Of a stretch of DNA of 7,314 nt, positions 1 to 6,124 are shown piece after piece (position 1 is the first letter of the stretch; every line of letters begins with the position of its first letter). The stretch comes from Clostridiales bacterium UBA1779 (GTDB taxonomy: Bacteria; Bacillota; Clostridia; Oscillospirales; CAG-272), in assembly GCA_002314565.1 (NCBI GenBank), contig DCGL01000002.1:231-7544 (forward strand), written 5' to 3'. The notes beneath the pieces are model-generated. The model was not told the DNA's origin and did no database searches. It worked only from the letters and a program-made list of their open reading frames with translations. Both the position numbers and the translations under genes were made by a program.

Positions 1-49
1 CGTCTGTAATTCCCGCCGTAACCCCGGCCCACATTTTATTCGTTGACAT
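1..49 (-). CDS. argH: Probable argininosuccinate lyase, N-terminal 16 codons only (runs off window)
   Basis: The visible residues are MSTNKMWAGVTAGITD, and the reading frame is open to the window edge. The MWAG-x-TAG-x-TD pattern resembles the N-terminus of many bacterial argininosuccinate lyases, which begin with K-[LM]-W-[AGS]-G-R followed by F or TAG and then a Thr/Asp-containing stretch. ArgH cleaves argininosuccinate to arginine and fumarate in the cytoplasm, the step immediately after ArgG, and argG lies just upstream on the same strand. The start is set by a GGAG seven bases before the ATG. One oddity is Val where lyases usually have Arg after the WxG motif. With only 16 residues the call rests on a short motif plus context, and another small or unrelated protein remains possible. 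Confidence 0.6.
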   Translation of the reverse strand, partial: MSTNKMWAGVTAGITD

Positions 50-56
50 AATAATA

Positions 57-60
57 CTCC
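57..60 (-). promoter_or_regulatory. Shine-Dalgarno GGAG of the probable argH
   Basis: GGAG on the minus strand lies seven bases before the ATG at 49, which is near-ideal spacing. It is the best ribosome binding site in the window and is what supports the short terminal frame as a real gene start. Confidence 0.7.
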
Positions 61-70
61 GTTTCTTTCG

Positions 71-105
71 GCATCGGTACGGAAAAATCAACGGGTAACC
101 GATGC
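71..105 (-). other. Stem-loop in the leader of the probable argH
   Basis: Perfect 8-base inverted repeat GCATCGGT / ACCGATGC with arms at 71-78 and 98-105 and a 19-base loop. On the transcript it ends 10 bases before the GGAG ribosome binding site. A competing 5-base pairing is visible: CCGTT in the loop (minus strand, 94-90) can pair with AACGG (63-59), which includes part of the Shine-Dalgarno. This could modulate translation, but that is inference; the repeat itself is directly visible. It is not followed by a U-run, so it is not a typical terminator. Confidence 0.45.
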
Positions 106-141
106 TTTATGAGATAGAAAAGCAAATAATTGACTGTATCC

Positions 142-180
142 GACTATCGCCGCCGATTATTCATAATATCCGGCGCAGTC
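142..180 (-). other. Imperfect stem-loop in the argG-argH spacer
   Basis: Arms CGGCG (171-175) and CGCCG (151-155) pair, with ATTAT/ATAAT (156-160 and 163-167) able to extend the helix inward past a 3-base bulge. GACT/AGTC (177-180 and 142-145) can extend it outward past a further bulge. The middle of three consecutive possible hairpins between argG and argH. No known RNA family is recognised, and a bulged helix of this size can occur by chance. Confidence 0.3.
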
Positions 181-182
181 CG

Positions 183-213
183 CACAAAGACGGGGCTGTC
201 AGTGGCAGCCCCG
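183..213 (-). terminator. Terminator-like or attenuator-like hairpin after argG
   Basis: A GC-rich perfect 8-bp stem, CGGGGCTG / CAGCCCCG (191-198 with 206-213), with a 7-base loop begins 9 bases past the argG stop codon. On the minus strand it is followed by TCTTTGTG, a U-tract broken by C and G. The geometry is that of an intrinsic terminator but the tail is weak. Because the probable argH follows on the same strand with no clear promoter of its own, partial read-through or a 3'-end stabilising role is plausible. The stem is certain; complete termination is inferred. Confidence 0.7.
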
Positions 214-222
214 CATTCTTTA

Positions 223-1449
223 TTACTTATTCTGCTTTGCTTCAACCTGAGCCTGAACCTTGATGGGAAGGCCGAAGAGGTTGATAAAGCCGGTGGCGTC
301 TGCCTGGTTGTATACGTGGTCTTCACCGAAGGTGGCAAGCTCTTCGGAATAGAGAGCCCAGTCGGACCATACGCCTGCCTTGATGATGTTGCCCTTGTAC
401 AGCTTGAGCTTAACCTTACCGGTAACGTGCTGCTGTGTGGAATCAACAAAGGCTGAAAGAGCCTCACGAAGAGGAGTGAACCACTGACCGTTGTAGACAA
501 GGTCTGCAAACGTAACTGCAAGCTCCTGCTTCTTATGGGCAGTCATCTTATCAAGGGTGAGGGTTTCAAGATAGTTGTGAGCAAAATACAGAATTGCTCC
601 GCCGGGAGTCTCGTAAACGCCGCGGCACTTCATGCCGACGAGACGGTTTTCTACGATGTCGAGAAGTCCTATACCGTTGGCTCCGCCGACCTCATTGAGC
701 TTGAGAATGATATTCTTCGCGCTCATCTTTTCGCCGTTGAAAGCTACGGGAGCGCCCTTTTCAAAGTCAAGAGTGATATAAGTAGGAACATCGGGAGCAT
801 CAATGGGAGAAACGCCCATTTCAAGGAATCCCTTCTTTTCATACTGAGGCTCGTTGCCCGCATCCTCAAGGTCAAGACCTTCATGTGACAGATGCCACAT
901 ATTCTTGTCCTTTGAGTAGTTGGTTTCACGGGTGATACGAAGAGGTACGTTGTGAGCCTCTGCGTAGTCGATTTCTTCTTCACGGGACTTGATGGACCAT
1001 TCTCTCCAGGGGGCGATGATGGTCATATCAGGCAGGAAGTGCTTGATGGTAAGCTCGAATCTTACCTGGTCATTTCCCTTACCGGTGCAGCCGTGTGCAA
1101 TGGCGTCAGCACCTTCGGCCTTGGCAATTTCGCAGAGTCTCTTTGCAATGATGGGACGTGCGAAAGAGGTACCGAGCATATACTCTTCGTAGAGAGCCCC
1201 GGCCTTTACCGTGGGAATGATGAAGTCATCGGCGAATTCATCAGTGAGATCGCAGACGTAAAGCTTTGAAGCGCCTGTCTTCTTTGCCTTTTCTTCAAGT
1301 CCGTCAAGCTCATCAGCCTGACCGACATTACCGGCAACGGCGATAACTTCGCAGTTGTTGTAATTTTCCTTGAGCCACGGAATGATAATTGAGGTATCAA
1401 GTCCGCCTGAATAAGCAAGTACTACTTTTTTGATTTCTTTCTTGTCCAT
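223..1449 (-). CDS. argG: Argininosuccinate synthase
   Basis: This 408-residue cytoplasmic enzyme condenses citrulline and aspartate with ATP to give argininosuccinate, AMP and pyrophosphate, the penultimate step of arginine synthesis. The length is normal for the family (about 400). Visible signatures are the PP-loop ATP site SGGLDTS at residues 14-20, ARPIIAK at 97-103, the citrulline/aspartate-binding HGCTGKGNDQVRFE at 119-132, the NYSKDKNMWHLSHE segment at 177-190, and YETPGGAIL at 279-287. The start is the ATG giving MDKKEIKKVV. A longer in-frame version from a TTG at 1518 is rejected because it runs through the promoter and the TTG is part of the -35 box. The Shine-Dalgarno is weak: AAGG ends 14 bases before the ATG. 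The gene has its own promoter and candidate arginine-repressor half-sites, separate from polC upstream, and is followed by a probable argH. No truncation or missing motif is seen. Confidence 0.97.
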   Translation of the reverse strand: MDKKEIKKVVLAYSGGLDTSIIIPWLKENYNNCEVIAVAGNVGQADELDGLEEKAKKTGASKLYVCDLTDEFADDFIIPTVKAGALYEEYMLGTSFARPIIAKRLCEIAKAEGADAIAHGCTGKGNDQVRFELTIKHFLPDMTIIAPWREWSIKSREEEIDYAEAHNVPLRITRETNYSKDKNMWHLSHEGLDLEDAGNEPQYEKKGFLEMGVSPIDAPDVPTYITLDFEKGAPVAFNGEKMSAKNIILKLNEVGGANGIGLLDIVENRLVGMKCRGVYETPGGAILYFAHNYLETLTLDKMTAHKKQELAVTFADLVYNGQWFTPLREALSAFVDSTQQHVTGKVKLKLYKGNIIKAGVWSDWALYSEELATFGEDHVYNQADATGFINLFGLPIKVQAQVEAKQNK

Positions 1450-1489
1450 AATAAATAAACCAACCTTGTATTTTGTAAAATTTTTATAT

Positions 1490-1518
1490 ATTATACTACT
1501 GCTGTTGAATATTGTCAA
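1490..1518 (-). promoter_or_regulatory. Consensus sigma-A/sigma-70 promoter of argG
   Basis: On the minus strand TTGACA (1518-1513) and TATAAT (1495-1490) are both perfect matches, separated by exactly 17 bases. Transcription would start near 1483, giving a leader of roughly 33 bases before the argG ATG. This leader is too short for a T-box or a large riboswitch, so control, if any, is most simply at the promoter. A repressible operator would be expected for such a strong promoter. Confidence 0.9.
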
Positions 1519-1591
1519 GGATTAAATTGAATAAAATCCATAACAATTAAACCAATAATGAATAATATTCACATTATGGATTGAATATTCA
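1506..1591 (-). promoter_or_regulatory. Cluster of TGAAT/ATTCA motifs, candidate ArgR/AhrC operator region
   Basis: Plus-strand sites are TGAATATTCA (1582-1591, no spacer), TGAATAATATTCA (1559-1571, spacer 3), TGAATAAAATCCA (1528-1540, spacer 3, one mismatch) and a TGAAT half-site at 1506-1510 that lies just inside the -35 box. The arginine repressor family recognises dyads of TGAAT and ATTCA half-sites with a 4-base spacer, and argG is a common target. None of these sites has the exact 4-base spacing, and the region is AT-rich, so chance similarity is a real alternative. The half-sites are observed; repressor binding is inferred. Confidence 0.35.
1528..1591. repeat. Long interrupted inverted repeat between polC and argG
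   Basis: Arms TGAATA-A-AATCCATAA (1528-1543) and TTATGGATT-GAA-TATTCA (1574-1591) give a 9-bp perfect inner stem (1535-1543 with 1574-1582) and a 6-bp outer stem across a small internal loop. The 30-base loop contains another palindrome, TGAATAATATTCA. It begins directly at the polC stop codon and ends 9 bases before the argG -35 box. It may act as the 3' hairpin of the polC transcript, as a DNA-level operator, or both. It is AT-rich with no U-run, so it does not look like a standard intrinsic terminator. Confidence 0.55.
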
Positions 1592-4500
1592 TTAAAGGAG
1601 GTCAAAAACCGACATTTGGTCGGATTCATTCATTCCTTTGAGCACTCCATTGTCTCGAAGCATATCGATAAGTCCCTTATTTACCTTGCCTCTTTCACGA
1701 AGATCCTCGATTGATGAGAAAGGAGCGTTGCATCTTTCCTCAACAATCTTCTCGGCAACGGCTTCGCCGAGTCCCGCAAGAGCCGTGAACGGCATACGGA
1801 TATGTCCGTTTTCGGGGATAAAGTGAGAGGCTTCGGACTTATTGAGGTCAACGGGAAGAAAACGTATTCCGCGAACCAGACATTCGTGAGCCAGCTGCAT
1901 AGTTGAGGCTGTCTTCTTTTCGTTTGCCGTGGCATCCATACCGAGCTTATCGATTCTAAGAAGTTCATCCCTGACGGCCTGTGCACCTTTAACGGCAATC
2001 TCTCCGACAAAGCCTTCAGGAGCAACCGTCAGCATGGCGCAGTAGAACGCAACGGGCTGATGAACCTTGTACCAGGCAAGACGTATGGCTGACATAACGT
2101 AGGCGGCGGCGTGTGCTTTAGGGAACATATATTTGATTTTCTGAAGCGACTGCTGGTACCACTCGGGAACGTTTGCGGCATTCATAGCTGCAAACATCTC
2201 GTCGGGAAGCTTTTCCCCCTTCTTGTTCTTACGGACTTTTTCCATGATTTTGAAGGACATGGATTTTTCAACTCCGTACCGGATAAGGTCAAGCATAATA
2301 CCGTCACGTGTACCTACAACCTTTGAAATCGTACAGGTACCGTTTTTAATCAGATCCTGTGCGTTTCCGAGCCATACGTCCGTTCCGTGCGTAAGTCCCG
2401 AAACCTGAAGAAGGTCGGCAAAGTTCTTTGGCTTTGCATCAAGCAGAACCTGCTGAATGAAGCTGGTTCCCATTTCGGGAATACCGAGCGTACCTACGCT
2501 CAGTCCGAGCGGACGTGTCGTGCGGTCTTCTCTGTCCATCTGTGGAATTCCGAGAGGTTCAGTCGATTCGAAGAGCTTATAAACGGTACGGTCGTTCATT
2601 GCCACGCTTTCAATCGGAACGCCGCTGTACTTTTCAAGATACTTGTATTTCGTCGGAATATCGTGTCCGAGCTCGTCAAGCTTCAGAATCGTATCATGCA
2701 GATACGAGAAAGCATAGTGTGTGGTTACAATATTGGATTTCGGGTCGTCTGCGGGATGCTGAACCGGAGTAAATTCGTAAACGTCGCGGTCACGTGGAAC
2801 GACTATGATACCGCCCGGATGCTGACCCGTGGTTTTCTTAACGCCCATACAGCGGCTGACGATTCTCTCGATTTCGGCTCTCGGAAGCATCAGGCCCTTG
2901 TTTTCGTAATATTTCATTACGTAACCGTATGCGGTCTTGTCGGCAAGGGTTGAAAGAGTTCCTGCCTTGAAAACGTTTTCAGCGCCGAAAAGTTCTTCAG
3001 TGAACTTGTGAACTCTTCCCTGTACGTCACCGGAGAAGTTCAGGTCGATATCGGGAGATTTTTCACCGTGGAAACCAAGGAATGTTTCAAAGGGGATGTC
3101 ATGTCCTTCAAGTTCCAGTTTTTCACCGCAGACGGGACAAACGGCGTCAGGCAGGTCAAAGCCCGATCCCGCATCGTTTACGTTTGTAAAGTCACTGAAT
3201 CTGCACTTTTTGCAGTAATAGTGAGGAGGCAGAGCGTTGACCTCTGAAATACCGCCCATTGCAGCAACAAAGGAGGAACCTACGGAGCCTCGTGAGCCTA
3301 CGAGGTATCCCTGGCTTTCACTGTAATGCACGAGACGTTCGGCAATTACGTAAAGTACGGCAAAGCCGTTCTTAATAATTGATGTAAGCTCTGTGTTCAG
3401 ACGGTCCGTAACAATCTGCGGCAGGTGCTCACCGTACATACTGCGGGCCTTTGTCCAGCACTTTTCAGTAAGCTCCTCTTCTGCACCGTCAAGATGAGGC
3501 GGGAAGTTGCCTTCGGGAATCGGACGCACGTCGCGGCCTATCATATCCGCTATTTTATTGGTGTTGGTAACGACAATTTCAAAAGCTTTTTCCGGACCGA
3601 GATATGAGAACTCCTCAAGCATCTCATCGGTTGTTCTCAGATATAGCGGAATGTTGCGGTCTGCATTCTTCATCTTGTTTCCGACCTGAAGTATACGGCG
3701 GTAAAGCTCGTCTTCAGGATTTATGAAATGTGAGTCTGAAGTTGCGCAGACCGGTTTATTGAGTTTATCACCAAGCTCGACAATACGGCGTGTGATGGCG
3801 CGAATATCGTCTTCGCTGCCGAGTTTTTCCTCGTCAATCAGGTATCCGTCATTTCCGACAGGCTGGACCTCAAGATAATCGTAGTAAGAGGCTATTTCTT
3901 CGATTTCCTGCTCACTTCTATTTTCAAGTATGGCCGAGAACAGTTCTCCTGCCGAGCAGGCGGAGCCCAGAATCAGACCTTCACGGTACTTGTCAAGCAG
4001 GGATTTAGGAATTCTCGGGTTTCTGTAATAGTAATTGAGATAGCTCTCGGAAATCAGACGGTAAAGATTTTTAAGACCTGTTGGGTTCTTTACAAGCATA
4101 ATCATATGATATGATTTAAGCTTTTTCGGGTCTGAATTTGTTCTGATTTCCTCTTCCATAACCCTAAAGTCCGGAATTTCCATCTTTTTCATCTGCTCGA
4201 GCATCTGAACGTATATGCGCTCAAGCATTTCGGCATCTTCAACGGCTCGATGATGATTGAAGTCGCCGAGACCGTAAAAATCTGCCAGAGAATCAAGCTT
4301 ATGGTTATGCAGATTCGGATTAATAAATCTTGACAGCGCTACGGTGTCAAGAAAGGGATTTTCGAAAGGAATTTCCTGTTTTTTGCAGGCTTCTCTGACA
4401 AAGCCGGTGTCAAACAGAGCGTTATGGGCAACGAGAAGACAGCCATCGGAAAACTGCATAAATTTCGGCAGCACCTCTTCAATCAAAGGAGCGTCTGCTA

Positions 4501-6094
4501 CCATTTCATTCGTTATTGAAGTCAGCTTAGTAATATTTTCAGGAATTCCCTCGTTCGGGTCTTCAAAAACGGGATGAACGAAGGATGAGAATCTGTCAAC
4601 AACCTCACCGTTTACGAGCTTTACCGCACCGAACTCAATAATCTGAGAGTCCAAAGGTGAAAGTCCCGTGGTTTCAAGGTCAAAAACGACAGTCGGAGCA
4701 TTGAAATCGGGATTGTAATTTCCTTCAATGGGGGTTGATGTGTCGTTTACAAAGTAAGCTTCCATACCGTAAATCGGCTTAAAGCGTTCTTCTTTCGGTA
4801 CTTCGGAGCCCTTGTATTTTTTATCAATGGCAAGCATAACGTCCGGGAAGCCCTGTACGTTGCCGTGGTCTGTAATTGCAATTGCATTATAGCCCCACTT
4901 CATCGCGGTCTTTACGACGTCTCCCGGCTGAGTCAGGGCATCCATTGATGACATAGACGAATGCAGGTGAAGTTCTACTCGCTTTTCCTTAGCCTTGTCT
5001 TTTCTGTCAAGACGCTTGACTCTCATAAAGGCTTCCGGGGTCATATAGAGTTCGCCGGACTTCATCTCTTTCTTAACGTCGCCGTGAACGGCAATGACGT
5101 CACCGTCAGCCACGATTGAGGCATTTTCCTTCGCCTGTTCCTCAGAGCAGTTCGGGAATCTGACGAGCATCGAAGCGTTTCCGTCGAATACACCGAAGGT
5201 CACAAACCACTCTTTTTTGTTTCTCGTGTCACAGACGGAGCCTCCGACCGTACCGATTATCACACGGTCCTTGCCCGGAGTTCTGATTGAAGAAATTGAC
5301 AACGGTTCTATTCTGAAAGCTTCGCCCCATACGGACTCCGGCTCTGAGATATCGAACTCACCCTTACCGATTGTAATGATATTGTCTTCGCTGATGGCAA
5401 CGGCATTTTCATCAAAAGCGGAGTTTATATGTGTCAGATTGAGCTCGGCGGCAGCAGCTTCAGCCGGAGCGCCCTTTTCGCCTTCGGGAGTGTTGATGTA
5501 AATTTCGTAATTCTTCAGAGCTTCCTCGCACTTACGGTCAATATCCGAATAAAAATTTTTCATTTCGGCTGACTGCTCATAAGACGAATAGTTCTGAAGC
5601 TCACGGATTTCAACCATACGGCGTATTCCGAATTCTATGAAAATCTCATCAGATATGGCCTTTTCGGCATTTCTGCGTGCAAGAAAATCAAGACTTTCCT
5701 GACAGAACGGAATGGAAACAATAACAGTCCCGGATTCATTTCCTGCAATTTTCGGTCCTTCCATAATTTCGCAGCCGGTAAAGAAGCCGTCTGGAATCAG
5801 TCCTCTCTTTTCGCAGTCGGCAACGAGCTCATAAAGGCAGTCGCGTTCATAAAGAGAAGAAGGATAACAGGTAATAAAGCGAACGCTGTATTTTGAATCG
5901 TAAGCCTTGCTTATTTCCTCTTCCACCTGATAAATGAGCTTTTTTGACCACATAGATGTCGGATGGACGGTTATCTCGTATCTGTTTTTATTTGTTGACG
6001 AAATTGCAACCGAATATATGCCGCAGTCATCAAGAAAGGCCCCCGGTTTCGAGGGCGGATTGTATTTTGAAAAAAGTTCACGTAGTGTTTTCAT
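1592..6094 (-). CDS. polC: DNA polymerase III alpha subunit, PolC type (replicative polymerase)
   Basis: This 1500-residue replicative polymerase of low-GC Gram-positives is slightly longer than the roughly 1440 residues of Bacillus PolC. Domains in order: N-terminal region 1-200; Ala/Glu-rich linker about 203-218; OB fold about 273-360; PHP half 1 with HLH at 376-378, D385, TDHGN at 408-412 and E445; DEDDh proofreading exonuclease with FDLETTGL (471-478), VAHNALFD (555-562) and HRAVED (615-620); PHP half 2 with SACSAGEL (711-718) and SDSH (786-789). Then follow the palm with GSRGSVGSSF (933-942), a CxxC-CxxC zinc site (C961, C964, C986, C989), catalytic Asp in PDIDLNF (D1015, D1017) and KLD (D1140), and TTGQHPGG (1088-1095). 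Tandem HhH lies around 1437-1454, and C-terminal QMSVF (1493-1497) matches a beta-clamp-binding peptide. The ATG is 30 bases after ispG with a weak GGAT ribosome site. No key residue is missing. Confidence 0.98.
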   Translation of the reverse strand: MKTLRELFSKYNPPSKPGAFLDDCGIYSVAISSTNKNRYEITVHPTSMWSKKLIYQVEEEISKAYDSKYSVRFITCYPSSLYERDCLYELVADCEKRGLIPDGFFTGCEIMEGPKIAGNESGTVIVSIPFCQESLDFLARRNAEKAISDEIFIEFGIRRMVEIRELQNYSSYEQSAEMKNFYSDIDRKCEEALKNYEIYINTPEGEKGAPAEAAAAELNLTHINSAFDENAVAISEDNIITIGKGEFDISEPESVWGEAFRIEPLSISSIRTPGKDRVIIGTVGGSVCDTRNKKEWFVTFGVFDGNASMLVRFPNCSEEQAKENASIVADGDVIAVHGDVKKEMKSGELYMTPEAFMRVKRLDRKDKAKEKRVELHLHSSMSSMDALTQPGDVVKTAMKWGYNAIAITDHGNVQGFPDVMLAIDKKYKGSEVPKEERFKPIYGMEAYFVNDTSTPIEGNYNPDFNAPTVVFDLETTGLSPLDSQIIEFGAVKLVNGEVVDRFSSFVHPVFEDPNEGIPENITKLTSITNEMVADAPLIEEVLPKFMQFSDGCLLVAHNALFDTGFVREACKKQEIPFENPFLDTVALSRFINPNLHNHKLDSLADFYGLGDFNHHRAVEDAEMLERIYVQMLEQMKKMEIPDFRVMEEEIRTNSDPKKLKSYHMIMLVKNPTGLKNLYRLISESYLNYYYRNPRIPKSLLDKYREGLILGSACSAGELFSAILENRSEQEIEEIASYYDYLEVQPVGNDGYLIDEEKLGSEDDIRAITRRIVELGDKLNKPVCATSDSHFINPEDELYRRILQVGNKMKNADRNIPLYLRTTDEMLEEFSYLGPEKAFEIVVTNTNKIADMIGRDVRPIPEGNFPPHLDGAEEELTEKCWTKARSMYGEHLPQIVTDRLNTELTSIIKNGFAVLYVIAERLVHYSESQGYLVGSRGSVGSSFVAAMGGISEVNALPPHYYCKKCRFSDFTNVNDAGSGFDLPDAVCPVCGEKLELEGHDIPFETFLGFHGEKSPDIDLNFSGDVQGRVHKFTEELFGAENVFKAGTLSTLADKTAYGYVMKYYENKGLMLPRAEIERIVSRCMGVKKTTGQHPGGIIVVPRDRDVYEFTPVQHPADDPKSNIVTTHYAFSYLHDTILKLDELGHDIPTKYKYLEKYSGVPIESVAMNDRTVYKLFESTEPLGIPQMDREDRTTRPLGLSVGTLGIPEMGTSFIQQVLLDAKPKNFADLLQVSGLTHGTDVWLGNAQDLIKNGTCTISKVVGTRDGIMLDLIRYGVEKSMSFKIMEKVRKNKKGEKLPDEMFAAMNAANVPEWYQQSLQKIKYMFPKAHAAAYVMSAIRLAWYKVHQPVAFYCAMLTVAPEGFVGEIAVKGAQAVRDELLRIDKLGMDATANEKKTASTMQLAHECLVRGIRFLPVDLNKSEASHFIPENGHIRMPFTALAGLGEAVAEKIVEERCNAPFSSIEDLRERGKVNKGLIDMLRDNGVLKGMNESDQMSVFDLL

Positions 6095-6095
6095 G

Positions 6096-6115
6096 GCGCA
6101 TCCAATTCACTGCGC
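6096..6115 (-). other. Small hairpin directly before the polC start codon
   Basis: GCGCA (6096-6100) and TGCGC (6111-6115) form a 5-bp GC-rich stem with a 10-base loop. On the transcript the 3' arm ends one base before the polC ATG, and the only Shine-Dalgarno-like bases (GGA) sit in the loop. Such a placement could limit polC translation relative to ispG. The inverted repeat is visible, but a 5-bp stem can arise by chance. Confidence 0.35.
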
Positions 6116-6124
6116 AGCCGAAAA

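Noticed and set aside
130..160. TTGACT (130-135) as a plus-strand promoter.
   Set aside because: No acceptable -10 lies at 16-18 bases, and there is no plus-strand gene to serve.
144..521. Minus-strand 125-codon frame overlapping the 3' part of argG and extending past the terminator-like hairpin.
   Set aside because: It is a different frame of the same strand inside argG, it crosses the 191-213 hairpin, and its Ser/Arg/Thr-rich translation looks non-coding.
1450..1490. T-box or riboswitch leader for argG.
   Set aside because: The leader from the mapped promoter is only about 33 bases, AT-rich and without structure.
1450..1518. 23-residue N-terminal extension of ArgG from a TTG at 1518.
   Set aside because: The TTG is part of a perfect -35 box and the extension crosses the -10 box, so it would not be transcribed; the family normally starts just before the AYSGGLDTS motif.
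1520..1591. Classical rho-independent terminator after polC.
   Set aside because: The inverted repeat there is AT-rich and not followed by a U-run, so I record it as a repeat rather than a terminator.
2387..2953. Plus-strand open frame of 188 codons opposite polC.
   Set aside because: It lies against the PolC catalytic region, with no ribosome site noted and no protein-like motifs; it is a shadow of polC.
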